A stretch of 46,242 nucleotides of DNA from Apostichopus californicus (lineage: Eukaryota > Echinodermata > Holothuroidea > Aspidochirotida > Stichopodidae): the NCBI GenBank assembly GCA_020650975.1, contig JAIPMN010003156.1:1-46242 (forward strand), read 5' to 3'. The position numbers and the translations under genes were made by a program. The notes under the pieces were generated by a model. That model made no database searches. It was not told the origin of the DNA and saw only the letters and a program-made list of their open reading frames with translations. Shown here piece after piece: positions 11,618 to 26,600 of this stretch (within the stretch, counting starts at the first letter, position 1; every line of letters starts with the position of its first letter).

Positions 11618-14600
11618 CTGAAAAACATTTTTTTAAGAAAGAGAAGGAAATCAAAATGTTTCAAACAGTAGTTTAGTTTTTTGAAGTAGTTAACCTTGAA
11701 AGCTGAAAAAAATCAGCCCACACTTCTTTTATCTCAACAAATTTGGCGATGACATCGGCCTTTCTGTTCAGATTTAAATGTTAATTAAATAAATAAAAAA
11801 AGGTATTAAATTCTGATAACTCCATCAGCAACAAATCTTTGTTTGGCTTCATGAACAAAACATGACACACAAGGATGAGACAATGCTATCACAGATTACA
11901 AAATTATCCTATTGTTCCTAATGCATTTTGAATTGAGGATAATTTCCCAATGTATATGCTAAACTTACTAGTTCACTTTCACCGTTAAGCTTTTCGATTT
12001 CTCTCACGAACTAAAAACTGTATAATAAATGATAACCTGCACTTAATGTTTCTCCTTGTAATCAACTAAAATGCTTAAACTATAAAAGGCCATCACTCGA
12101 CCAAGTATACAAGTTCATTGTCATTAAATTAAAGAAACAATTTTTGACTTTGTAGGTGGAAAGAACTTTGCAGTAGTAAACAAAATGCCAAATTTGTAAA
12201 AACAAAATGTCTTACCTTTATTTCAGAACTGTTCCCATTCTGTGCCGAGACAGGGCCTGCTAGATTACTGTTCAGTTTCTGCCCAAATTTAGGCCTGTAA
12301 ACGACGGAAAGAACTAATCCTTAAGGGAAATTTGTCACGTGTGGGAGATGATTGCTGCAAATTGATCTCTCCTGCTAAAACCTTGGCTTCTTATAACATA
12401 AAGACAGTGACCTAACTAAAATAGGAATGGATTTATTTGCTCTTTTCCCCATATGCAGTTTCATGATCCTACCTGCCCCCTTTCCAGTTTATGCTCCGAA
12501 TACTGGAACAGACTACCAGAATATATAAAGAAAAGCTGTTATGGGACAGATAAAAATCGCCTGAAAGCCCATCTGTTTCAGAGGACATATCAAGAGTAAC
12601 ATGCACCTTAAAGGGTGTGATGACTCGCGCAAAAAGGAACGTCTAATGCCGGTAATCTGACCTAGTTTCTAATGAGGTGTAACAGAAGTGTTAAACACCA
12701 CCATCGATCCCAGAAAATACACACACAGCTTGCTACCGTCGGTAATTAGACACTAGTGTACAGTCAGTACATACAGCTATGGTCAATACGCACATCACAG
12801 TGTACAAACAATACAGCGATGGACATCTCAGATCCAGCTAAAGATAACAAGGTATCACGTTTCATTACTGTCTGCATTTTGTAGCGACACAAACAAAACC
12901 TCACTCACAAGCAACAGAAAGTTAACTTTTCAGATGGCCGCACGCGGTTTGGGGCGAGTCTTCAATGCCTTTAACACTTTTGTATAGTATGACACTCTAT
13001 AAATACCATTGATTGATTGACTGATTGATTGGTGCACATGTACACAAACAGGGGTGAGACTAACAAGAAACCTCTCTGTGCCTTGATTGTTGACTTAATC
13101 TCTCATTCATATCACAAATAAATAAATAAATCAGTTCTACTCTTGATCTCAAATAAAAATACAAAACCTTAGAGGAAATCCCTCTCCGGTTGCTATCCTA
13201 ATGTAACAAATGAGATTAATCAGGCGCCATTACACACATAACCAAATTGGACAATCATAAAACCTTTTATTGACAAAGGCAGGCGGTAGAGTATAACAGG
13301 GTGCAAAGACCAACAGATTTAACCCCTCTTTTCCCCCACAACAATTTTAACTATCATCAATCAAAACTAGTTTTACCTGGACGACCCAGAGCCCCCTCCT
13401 TGACCGAACGTCCCAGTCCACGTGGGAACCCCGCTGCGAGCATTCGGACAGGTCTGCCTGGATTCCTTCAGGGCTCTGGCAGCTTCTTTGGCGACCCGGG
13501 AAGCTTCATTCTCGATTAGTACGTAATCTGGGTTCGAAGCTTCCATGATGTTGTCATGTTTCAAGGCACTGTGGACTCCTAAGAAAGGAAAAGAATTAAG
13601 CTAGATTGTTTTGAAAATTTTCCCAAAACACAGATTTTAACTCATGTCATATGATTTCTATCATTGACTATCTGCAGTATTAAAGCAATTTGTTGAGTTG
13701 GATTCTTCTATATATAAGCAAAAGTTACTATTTTGCAGTAAGTCACATGATTAAGCTTTTATTCCAGATAATAAAGAGAAAAATTTGACAGCAAGTGAGA
13801 CCTACATCAGCACTGAGCTCGCTGAAGATTTCTTTAATGAAATGATGGATTGTAATACCTGTTTTTTGGAAGAGTTTCTCCAGAACAAATTTATCCTGTT
13901 TCTCGTGGGCCTCTTTCTCCTCGTCTTGATCTTCCTGTTCCTCATCCTTCGTTGACCTGAAGGCTCGATGTTTGGCAAGGTTTGTGATACGAACTCCGTC
14001 CAGCTCTGAAAGAAACAAACCCCAATAATACCCTTTAAATTTTAACTTTATCAATTTGCTTTTTTCTTTCTTTGGACCAGGCATTTGACAAAATGTACAT
14101 TCTTTAATGTACAAAACGATCCACACAGATTTAACTGCATCAATAAAAAAACATGAAAATGAGCTTAAACTGTAAACTAAGCAACCTGATATAAGAGCCT
14201 TAAATTTTAAGGCCATTTAGCATCTCTAAACACATGTACCTGTGGCTGCTGAGCATGGTAAGATAAAGTAAGTAAGTAAGTCAACTTTATTGAATCCCAG
14301 AAGGAAATTATGAATCTGCAGTGAGCAATACAATGAATGATACAAAATACAAAGAACATTGATACAATGAATGAAACGAAAAACAAAAAAACATTGATAA
14401 TATACATTCTAATATATAAGCAGTCTAAACAAAAAATACACTAACTAGCTCCAACAGCCCAACTAAATGGAACGGCCACCCCCCCCCCTACCTCGTGAAG
14501 TTCTTGTTGTGAATACTAATGGCAGTGCCTATAAACGAAGAACGATGTCATTTTGTGTGTGACGTCGGCGACCCTCAATTTACCGCTACAAGCAATGATA

Positions 14601-17600
14601 CGGCTGCTTAGATGATTGTGCAATGGGTGACTGAGATCTTTCCACACGGACAGCAGCTTAAAATGCAGCTTTAAATGCCTTCTACCAATACGATGCTCCA
14701 CCATGTTTAATATCTGGTTGTATTAGAAAGGCAACGTCTCCCAGAGCCCAATGAACGAACATAAAACAACAGCAATTTCTTCATTATCACATTCACAACC
14801 ATCTTAATCTTGACCAAAAAACAAGGTTAAAACTTGTGCAGAGATTACTGTTAAACTCACATCAATCTCACAGCAGAAAGTACTAAAGCCTTGTATTACA
14901 GACTTACTTGCATCTTTCTTCTTCTTCTTCCTCTTCTTCTTTTTCTTTCTGGCTTCTCTTTCGGCACTTTCCTCTTCCTCTCTCCTCCTAACTTCTATCC
15001 TCTGCCTCTCACCGTTTTCATCTTCCGGACTTTTTTCCTCTTCACTGCATTCCGAGATGTTTGCAAAATCAAACACTTTCTTCTTCTCGTCGGGCGTGTG
15101 TCCCTTTTCTCTCTTGCGAAGTTTCTTTGGAATTGAGAACTTCCTCTCGGGGTCCAGCTCGTTTGTGGACGCGGATCTCTTGATGGCAGGGTTTTCCAAT
15201 CTGGTCAGACTATTCTCTGAGTTGGACTTACTCAAGTCCACCCCATCTCTGGTACCATTCCGGGATCTTCCCGAAGGAACTGTTCTGGACCTCTGGAATT
15301 TTTTTTTTGGTCTGTTTGATGGACTAGGGGTAGTTTCCTTATTTAATTTTATGTTAGATCCCGTGCCAGCAAATATTGCACTAGTCTCGGTCTCCTCCGT
15401 TCCGTCGTTCAGGCTAAAGAGCTCGAATAGATCGTTGGATTTGAAGAATCGTCTCTGGCGTGGATCCTTTAGTACTCTATTGGTCAGGAAATGCTTGTAA
15501 ATTTGCCTGTAAAAGAGAATCAAGTCAAACATAGGTTTGATTACGATAAAGTAAAAGTCTACAAGTATCGTTAACATCCATTCCAGAATGAAGGATCAAA
15601 TTGGAACTGAAAGGATAACAATTAGAGCGTTATACCTGTCTAATCTTGCTGTTTTCCTCAAGTGCATTCTGGGAGATACATGCATTCATAGTCATTGCTT
15701 AATTTGCATATTATTTTCAGGCTGTTTTAAATATTCTATTCTATACATCTTTGGACAGTATTTCGAACCTTTTCATCCTTATTCTGTTAGGATATACTAA
15801 TTGTGGTAAATCCATAAAATCACAACCATGTTTTTGGAATTCCTTTATTGATCCTCAAACCATCTGCTTACACATGTACAAAACCTTCACAAGGATAACA
15901 TACCCTCTTCTGGCCAATTAATCAAACTCTTTGGCCTCTCTTTTCCCCTCCTACTGCCTCCATCTTATCTGTGATATATCTTCCCTTCCAGTTGTCAGGA
16001 AGATCCATAGATAGTGATGTCTCTCTTCTGGTCAATCCTCCAAGCTCTTTCTCTGGCCTCTCCTACTCTTTCCTAACCCCATCCCTCCCCCTCCCTCCCC
16101 ACCCCCTCCCACCTCACACACCCCAATTCCCCTTGCCTCCATCTTACCTGTGGTATATCTTCTCTTCTATTGTTCCAGCTGTCAGGAGTCTATATATAGT
16201 AACGTCTCTCTTCTGGCCAATCCTCCAAGCTCTTTCTCTGGCCTGTGAGTCTGTACTAGGGTTCCAGTCAGGGTCATAAATAATGACTCTGTTTGCACCT
16301 GTCAGGTTGACCCCGAGGCCGCCAACACGTGTAGTTAAAATGAATACAAATATTGATGAGTTCTGCAAGGCAAAGTAGAAACAAACATGTGATGTGAACT
16401 GGGCACTCAAACCTAACTTTCTTAATTTTATTAAAACAAATCCACACATGTATTAAACGTCTTATTTGGAGTCTCATTTGTGGAATCAATTGCCACATTG
16501 CTGTATTCTGTAAACCATTTTCCATAAAAATGTGCATCATACTGCAGTTGGAGTCGATTTAAAGTTTTGACTTCAGTTGAAGTTCTCCCAATATTTAAAT
16601 ATGCTACTTGAATATGACGTACTGTGCAGGCATGCCAGAACTGGAAGGCACAGGGTGCACATGCCTCTGCAGTTTTATGGAAACCTAAAAAAAAGTGCCT
16701 TTTTTCATTTATTAAGAACTGTAACATTTTTTTTTATGAAGAAATGCCTTTTTTCCCATTATGGTAATTAAATTGTAATTCAAAAGTACTGTTGTGTTTA
16801 AAAAAAGTTACATCCAAATAACTGAATGAATGATACAGGATAAACATAGGATGCATGTTGTCATCAGGTTAGATATAAATGGTAGTTTGGCTCCTCAAAT
16901 CCAAGTGACATGTCCCACTACTTGAAGTGTGTTCCCTACCCTCCCTCTACCCCCCCCCAAACCCCTGGTATGCTACTGTATTATTATGGAAACTGTTACC
17001 TGATTAAACCGGTTAATCAACGACTGTCTGGATGCGATTCCTGTGCTGCCGTCGAGTCTAAGATATGTATATCTGGTCTTCACGTAAGACTCGATGATGT
17101 CTAACATCTGTTGGAAACATAGAGAAACCAACCAAATTTGTGACATTGTCATCAGACTTGCAAAGGCACTCCAGGATTCACTGCAGTGACTATCAAATTA
17201 TCAACACAAATGCCAATTTACAATTGAGAGGACAGGTAACTTCCTCCAATAAACTCAATCCCACCCCCTCCCCTCACCCCCCCCCCCCAACAAAAAAATT
17301 CCCTCCTACATTGTCTTCCATGGTTTACTACATTTTTAATAATATGAAGAGTAACACACTATAGCCATACTGTCTTCACAGTCTTAGGAGAAAGATGATC
17401 ATAATCACCTTGACAAATATAAAGCAACCTTTCACCTCTCCTTCATAGGCACACTGCATTCATCCTCTCCCTATCTCCCCCTCCCCCCTCCTCCCTGAAG
17501 GAAGCAACTCTTACCACCCTCTAGCTCCCCCTTCACTTTCTAATGCCTCATACTGTATATCCCCACCTGTTTGCCTTGTGTGAAGAGTAACACACCATAT

Positions 17601-20600
17601 ATGGCCTTGCTCTTACCATATTTTCAGGAGTGAGCTGATCAAAATCACCATGCCAATTTAAACTGACCTATCAGCTCTCCTATATTAGCAGACTGCCTCC
17701 ATCCGCCCCCCCCTCCCTGAAGGGAGCAACTCTTACCACCTCTAGCCCCCCTCCTCAAACCCTCCCCCACATTATAATACCTTATCCTGTATATACCCAC
17801 CTGTTTGCCTTGTGAGAAGAGTAGCACCCGATGGCCTTGTTCTTTCCATATTTTCAGGAGTGAGGTGATGACCACCATCTTGCCAGCTTTGGACCAATGA
17901 CCGTACCTCTCCTCCTCCGGTAGATCCTCTTCCTCGTCTCCCTTCAGTATACGGGGTCCTCCGGTCACCAGATGAGGATGGTTACAAATCTTCCTCATTG
18001 TGATCAGACCAGAGAAGATCTACTCCAAAGAAGAAGAAGAAAGAAAAAATAAAACAATTGGAAAACAATTTTTTATCAAGTCATCTTCTGATATGTTACT
18101 TAATTATAATTAGTTAATTAAACTTGTTAATTAATTAAAAATTAATCAGGATGGATATATCTATACAGTTCTGTAAGGCACTGTATCAGAAAAATCCCTC
18201 GTTGTGTGGCTGTTAGACTGTGCGAGACAAAATATTTTGTGCCCCACAGTTTCACACAGAAGCACAGCTGATCTGCAGAGATAATCTCTATTGTTTTATA
18301 TTGATTCTGCCTTGCTGCAGGAGATTTTGGCATTGTTGTAAGTTTTCTGTTTACCGCAGTGCCTTAAATTGACCACCAAACTAAAAAGAACCTCTGAATC
18401 AAATATAAGACGATTCAACTTTGTAAGAAAGAACTACATAATTTTAGCTCTCAGTCAAATCAAGTGCAAACCACTGATGTGAAATATCAGGCCTTTTGTT
18501 TACATTCTTTACATCTCAAACTGCAGTCTTTCACAGCATGAAAACCTTTCGGTCAATCTGTACCACAACAAAGCAGAATAAAGAATATCCAATATGTTGG
18601 CAGGTTATAAAAATTTGAATACAGCAGTGCATGATGGTTCCTATTGTAGCTCTTTTACAAATCTCTCCCCCTCCCTCATCCATCCCCCCACTCCCCCCCA
18701 AAAAAAATCATAACACAGGAAACTACAATGTATGAATATTTATGTCTATGATTGAAGACAGAGCGGGGAATCTTACTAGACACACTGACACACACACACC
18801 CACACATGTTTGTATTACATTCAGACCGAGGACCCTGTTGTATTTTCCATTGTTCAAATCCACGTACCCTAACCTTAACAATACCCCCATACAATAGAAT
18901 TCTTCCAAGGACGTGGTGAATCTTTAGAAATCACAACCGAGGACCTGGAATTCTTTTGTTCAAATCCTCGATCAGATAGCAAAACAAACGCACACTGACA
19001 CACACGCACACTAACATTGACGAGGAGCTGACTAAAGGGGACATCATGTTACCTGGTATTCTCCTTTCATGATTTGGTGACACTCTCTCGAGTTGAGGTA
19101 ATCTCTATAAAGTTCTTTCTGTTCGTCCGTTAATCGACAGAAGAGGACCTGCTCGTTCTTTGAAGGTAACTGTATGTTCTGTTGGACGTCAACCTTCATC
19201 CTCCTCAGAAGGTACGGATTGATGGTGTCACGCAGCACACAGGCACACTTATAGGCTGTCTGGACCTAAGGTCAAAAATAGAGGATAAAATTGATAAGTC
19301 GTCAAGATACCGTCGATGAATATTCAAAGGGCTACTAAAATTGTTGTTTTGAAATCGTATTTTAGCATCAAAATAATGAACATGGGCAAAATATGAAGAA
19401 GATATTACTGCTTGATAATCAATTGAATAAAATGTCATGAAACACAAATTACTCCCTCCAATCTGAACTATTTAAATCTTTCTTGGAACTAAAGACAAAT
19501 AAGAAATACTAGTTTTACAGAGGAAAATGGGTGACCAGCAGATATATGCTGCAAGATAAGGTCGTTACCTGCACAGACGAGGCATTGGCATAACCTCCCT
19601 GGGTTATAGGAACAGAGAACTGTTCCAGAAAGATCGGCAAAGTACCCAGCTTGCCCGGAAAGACAAAATCAAACAACGACCAGAGCTCCTGCAGGTTGTT
19701 CTGAAGAGGAGATCCAGTGAGGATAAGGCGATGTGGCGTCCGAAACTGAAAAGATGAAAACACATGACCAAAACATGTCAACTTCTCATTGTCCCTGAGC
19801 CTCATTCCACATGATAAATCCGATAGTAAACTGCGCATACAATGAACACAGTTCCCATTGGTATGGATAGTGAAAGATTTTCAATAGGAAATAAAAACAA
19901 ATAAATTTGAGATATTTTTGTCTCATGACATATGAAACCTGAAAATAACTGTACTCAAACCCCCAAACATTGCTGATCAATGAATTGAATATAATCATAA
20001 CATGGTAAGACTTTATCAAATAAAACAGCATTCACATGAGAACAGACTAGAATTATGTAGCTTGGTTTTCGAAGTTGTTGACATTTTTTTAGAAGAAAAT
20101 TGTGAAAAACTTTCACTTCAGCTAGAATGATGAAGTTTTCATTCATCTCCTCCTTTTAAGTAAGACACTCTTTTGTCAGAATGTTCTCCTTACATGTTTC
20201 ATGTCAATTAAAGCATAAGAATGCAATAAAGTGCACAATTCTCGTGAATTTTCAGATGAATTACAAATCATCCTTCCTTTTCAAGGATTGCTTGCATCCA
20301 CAAACTTTTGCTCTATTTCTAATAACGAGAGTAGCATCTTAACAATGAAAGGTTGTGATAAACATAATAATAATAGCAGCTCCAGAAACTGACCTGTTTA
20401 CAGGCTATGGTGGCTTCTGCATCAGGATTTCTTATCTTGTGTCCTTCATCTAAGATGACGTAATGCCAGTCAAACTTATGTAGAAGCTCCTGTTGGATGC
20501 GACAGGTCGTGTACGAGGTCACCAACACGCTGTGAGTGTTGACGATATCCCGCACCAGTGTTGCCTACAAGATACGAGACCATGCATTGTTTGTGGGGTT

Positions 20601-23600
20601 GAAAGGACACACCGGAATTACCGATAACGTCACAAAATTGTGGAAACTTACAAAGCAGGGGTTAAAAAGATACAAAATGATGAATTGAGTTAAACTTAAC
20701 AATAGCTCTTATGGCTGTTGAAGATATCCTAACACCAGAGTAGCCAGCAGTCTTGAAATTAGGATTAAAGAAATATTGTTGAGGGACGTTTATCTCAAGT
20801 AGTTATGTAGTTGATAATATGTAGCTAGATAATCACATACTAGTGTAATTATTTCAATTTAAAATTTATAAGAGTACACAAGAGTGAACTGGACTTGCAT
20901 CGAGTACATACTCATACCTGTATTCTAGCATACTCACATGTACTTTTACTCTGTCTCATGGACTGGTACTCATACTGGTACTTGGGGTACTAGTAGAGAT
21001 ACTAGTGAAAGAATGAGTACTCCTCCAAATACTCAGAACCTTATACTCTTTACTCATACTCATACATGTACGCTAGCATACTCACATGTCTTTGTATACC
21101 ATCTCATGGACTGGTACTCATACTGGTACTTGGGGTACTAGTAGAGATACTAGTGAAAGAATGAGTACTCCTCCAAATACTCAGAACCTTATACTCTTTA
21201 CTCATACTCATACATGTATGCTAGCATACTCACATGTCTTTGTATACCATCTCATGAGCTGGTACTCATACTGGTACTTGGGGTACCAGTAGAGATACTA
21301 GTGAAAGAATGAGTGCTCCTCCAAATACTCAGAACCTTATACTCTTTACTCATACTCATACCTGTACGCTAGCATACTCACATGTACTTGTACTCCATAT
21401 CATGAGCTGGTACTCATACTGGTACTTGGGTTACTAGTAGAGATACTAGTGAAAGAATGAGTACTCCTCCAAATACTCAGAACCTTGTACTCTTTACTCA
21501 TACCTGTACGCTAGCATACTCACATGTACTTGTACTCCATATCATGAGCTGGTACTCATACTGGTACTTGGGGTACCAGTAGAGATACTAGTGAAAGAAT
21601 GAGTACTCCTCCAAATACTCAGAACCTTATACTCTTTATTCATATTCATACCTGTATGCTAGCATACTCACATGTACTTGTACTCCATCTCATGGACTGG
21701 TTCTCATACTGGTACTTGGGGTACTAGTAGAGATACTAGTGAAAGAATGAGTACTCCTCCAAATACTCAGAACCTTATACTCTTTACTCATATTCATACC
21801 TGTATGCTAGCATACGCACATGTACTTGCACTCCATCTCATGAGATGGTACTCATACTGGTACTTGGGGTACTAGTAGAGATACTAGTGTAAGAATGAGT
21901 ACTCCTACAAATACTCAGAACCTTATACTCTTTACTCATACTCATACCTGTATGCTAGCATACGCACATGTACTTGCACTCCATCTCATGAGATGGTACT
22001 CATACTGGTACTTGGGGTACCAGTAGAGATACTAGTGAAAGAATGAGTACTCCTCCAAATACTCAGAACCTTGTACTCTTACTCATACCAAGGGAAATTC
22101 TACTTGTACTCTTGCTGTTGTACACAGTTGGTCCACAAGTCTGGACCAAACATTACCAGACTCACATTACTTTTTTACAATTTGGCACTTTCTGCCACTG
22201 CTTGTAACTTACCTTTGACCCAATGTGGGATCCTGAGGTATGCAAGATGGCCACTCTGATTTCAGGGTACCAAAGGTGGAATTCTTTGACCCACTGGTAC
22301 ATGACCGTGGCTGGACAAACGATTAGCACTGGTCCCAAACCTTCATACCTATTGACAAGAAAAGTAACAGACAAAATAAAATTACAACAAACTATTTCTC
22401 GATAAATGGTCTTTTTGTCACCCAGCAAATTGATATAAATATCCCAATTTACACGATGAGAGATGAGGACTAATTTTTTTTTATTAAGATTTAATTGTAC
22501 ATCTGGGCAACAAACCACTTGGTGCTTTTTGTCCTTACTTTACAGAAAATTGTTTTCCATCATTATCTTTAAATCTCTTCTCAAACTCTAAACGATGCCA
22601 AGTTTCCTTAAACACATACTCAAACCATATCAGTCTGAAGATATTATAGTAACTTAGTAAGCAAACCAGCAAACCCAATGCCAGCTTTAAGAGTCCAACA
22701 GACTCAAATTTACGCAAATTTGACATCAATCAATAAAAAAAAAAAACAACAACGACAGAGTATAATCACAAGCTCACACAGACCTACCTAAATTCAGGGT
22801 CTCTCAGGTGGCTGTGTTTGAGACCAGCCAGGAATGCTATCATTTGGATGGTCTTCCCCAGACCCATTTCATCCCCCATTATGCCCCCTGCCCTCTGTTG
22901 GTGGAGCTCCCACATCCAGCGGACACCAGTCATTTGATACCTGAAACAAGGAAAACAAAATTAAAAATTACGAGATATGTGAAGTTTTAAATGGTGTCTT
23001 CTAGCGGTATCAGCTAATTGGCTTCATATCATGCCAGCCTGTTTTATCACAATATTATAAATATTAAAATCTGGTGACTATTTCTTATGAACATACAACG
23101 TAACAGATTTACATAACAAAATCATGACAAGAAATGTCACAGTACAATAGGATTCATCCACAAACAAAGATAACATCCGTAAAAAGGAATTGTTCCCTTT
23201 GATGGCATCTCAAAATCCTGAATAAATCTAAAAAAAATCTTAAAGTAAATGTCAAAATGTGTTACATTTAAGGTAGATAAAGACCATTCCATAACAGAAG
23301 GAAAACTCTGCAGCCATGTCAATACGTGTAGTGGCTGCTCGTTTACAGTATTCAAAGTTTTGAGAAAAGAAAACATGCTACTCCCAATTGCTTTAAATTT
23401 ATAATCCAAGAATTTAAAATGAAGCATGCAAGAAGAAAAAAATTATTTTGGAAAATGTGAGATGTAGTTTTACCGGTAGAGTTTATGCCAAATCTCTCCT
23501 GGCACAATGAGACCTCCTTTCAATTCTGCATCCTCCAAGTCTGAATCACTCTCATCTTCGTCTTCGTCGCCATCTCCATCCTCCTCTGAGTCTTTCTTTT

Positions 23601-26600
23601 CCTGCCTCTTTTTATTTTTTGCTCTTTGGTTGGCTCTAAACCAAGAGACAGTGTCGTTATTAGTTTTAATGCGTTTCTGTTAGGATAACGTTAAGCTTAT
23701 CTACAAAGTTTGCAGATTTCTCAAGCATTACTGGCAACAAATTAGGGGGGGGGGGTAAAAACACGGTCAAAATCAACCGAGTTTGTTTAAGTTCTTATTG
23801 CCAGGAATATTGGTCAAGCTTAGCAAAAGCAGCTGAAGAAAGATCCTAACAAAAGCATTCTTTAAGAAATAGGACAAAAGTTTACCCACTGACAATGTTG
23901 AAAGCATAAAATGTGTTGGAGACAGCTAAATGTACAAAGTTCGTATGACTTTGCAGATATGCAAAACTCTATCGACAGCAGCTTTATCCTGTTCCCAGAC
24001 TGCTCCAGATTCTTAGTACGGGTACAACAGCTTGAGTACCAGCACAAACTTCAATTGTACATGAGTATAAGTACTCCATAACGTGCTAGTACCAAACTAC
24101 CCGCTGTATGAGTACAAATCCACAAGTACACATACAGGCAATTGCACTAGGAATACCAGAATGAGTAAGGACTCACCGAAGTCTCTTGAAGTACAGATCT
24201 TGACTGGAATCGTCCAGACATTTGGCAACCCTGTCTGCCATTGACCTCTTGACCTTTACCCCATAACTGGATTTAAGGTCATCCAAGCAAGTTATCTCAC
24301 CATCTTCAATCTGCTCCGCCTTGCTTTTCTTCTTTCTCTTCTTATCATTGACAGGAAGAATTATTTCATCTTCTAAAATGTAGGGATGAAAAAATATTTT
24401 CAGAAAGATATTTTAAAAGGATTCGCTTTTACGTATCATCATATCTGTATGATTGTTTCGATGTCAATTCTTCAATAAAAATACAAATGGATGCCATCTT
24501 ACAGCAGGAGATATTATTCAAGCGGTTGAAACTTGATATCTATTTTTCGGTATGAAGCTGACTTTTACTGATTTCATTACACCACGGTCATGAGTGCAGT
24601 ATGACATATGACCTCAACTGTGAAATCTGGTGATGATACGATTAATTCTACAAATGGATACCATTAGTCGTGAAATCCTCATTTACGTTTTGTTCTCTGG
24701 ACATTTGTGTTTTGGAAAGACATGACCATATAGAAATCTAAAAAAAAGGAAATCCCAGAAGTACTTCAAGGTTTCCCCCAAAACATCAAAAAAATACAAC
24801 ATACTTTCATTAGATGAAGTTTTAGCCACCGCCAAATAAGATTTGGATAAATAATCTCACACATTATTTTCTATTTATAGCCACACAAAAAAAACTATGC
24901 CACCAAATATTGGGGGGGATATTAGATACTATATCCCCCCACCTAAAATATTGGAGGGGACATGTCCCCCCGTCCCCCCCGTCCACCCATGATCACCGTC
25001 CATGCTCATTTGTCATGTTCATATTGCCAAAGGTTATTCGTAACACTGTTAACAATCACTTGAGCCTCAGTGCAACTCCGCACCAGAGATGTATAAAGGC
25101 ATTAGATGTATAACCTTGAAAGCTCTGATTTGAACTTTGTAGTGCAACATTTATGCAGAAAGTGAAACAAAGGTTTCCTTGTTCAGGATTTAAAATATGA
25201 AATAATTACCGCTAGATTCTTCGAGTCCTTTTTTAACTTCGTTCCCCATGTCATCTGAGAAATTACTGCCATCAGAATCTCGCACCCTCTCGTCTTCCTC
25301 GCCGCTAATCTCGGAATCACTTCCCCAATTTTGACGCAGCCTCTTCTTCTTCGCTTGTTTGTTCTTAGCTTTCACTAACTTCCACGGTTTCTGTTTCGTG
25401 GAATCGTACTTCGGATCAAATTTCATCTTTGGTGTTTTCCTCTTGATCTTAGCTGATTTCTCCTTCAATTTCTTCTTCATCTCCTCCGATTCCTCCCACG
25501 ATACCCAACCCGATCCTGCGACTCTGACTTGAGTGGGGGCGCTCCCTTGTTTCTGGACACCTTTCCATTTGGATTTTTCCACGTGCTTCTTCACCGTCTG
25601 GACATCTTTGTCGCCGAGAAACTGAGCAAAGTCACTCTGGGTATCCATGGATGTCGATCCCGCCTGCCCCTTGCTGACTGCCTGTTCGGCTATTTCAAAG
25701 GGAGTCATTTCACCGAGACGGAGCATTCTCTCGTCTTCTGTCTCAGTCGGTGCTTCATCTTTTAATGGTTTAGTCAACAGATGATGGAGGACTGATCCAT
25801 TCTGATCATCTTCATCTCCTTAAATTTATAGAGAAAGATGGAAACAAACAAAGTTTAAAACAATAACATATTGTACAATCAATACTGGCTGAAAATCTTG
25901 TAGAGTTATTCTCCCTCCTGACCTCAAATGACCCCTTGATAACCTTTTTATAATCTATAAATTTCACTAAAAAAGTAGAAGATTTGAGGTTCATTAACAA
26001 ACATTTTTTCCCCACCAGATCCAAATCATTGATTAAGGAACTATGTTCTACCCAAAGTATTTATTCTCAGTCAAAAATGTTTAAATTATTTTGTCATTAA
26101 CCTTACTATTGAATTAAAATAATAATAACATGTCCCAATTCTTGTATGCAAATTAGGCTAGCCTAGGTAAATCTACTATATAAATTATTCAAAGTTAATC
26201 ACCTTCCTCTTCTGACTCATCCTCTTCATCTGGCTTTCCCTCCAGTTGGTTCATCAGTGATTTCTTTTTCTTGTTAAAAATTGCCAGTTCCTTTTCCTAT
26301 CAATTGTGAGATTAGAATTTTGACACAGTTTGATGGGAAAATGTGAAAAATATGTGAAAGATTAAATTAAGAGTTTAGAAAAATGATATTAATCTCAATT
26401 ATTTTATTTCAATATTTTTTGAATATGGCACTGAACTAAACGGATCACAGCATGATACTTCTTGGATCAAACTTTTCTAAATAAAATGTGTCTTTGCCTA
26501 CTTTTTTCTTGTTCGATTCTGTTACATAACTCCCTGTCATTTACACTTGCTTTCTTTCCTTTTTTCGGAAAGTTTTCTTTTTTAATCTTACCTTCTCTTC

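Noticed and set aside
14516-14704. Open frame of 62 codons on the - strand beside a LINE tail
   Set aside because: It might belong to the LINE, but no reverse transcriptase landmark is present and I could not assign it.
20938-21875. Repeated short open frames with near-identical peptides ([19 protein letters not shown])
   Set aside because: They come from the 148-bp satellite. The unit is not a multiple of three, so no continuous repeat protein exists.
20905-22090. Regularly spaced repeats suggestive of a CRISPR array
   Set aside because: The whole 148-bp unit repeats with no unique spacers, and the genome is animal.
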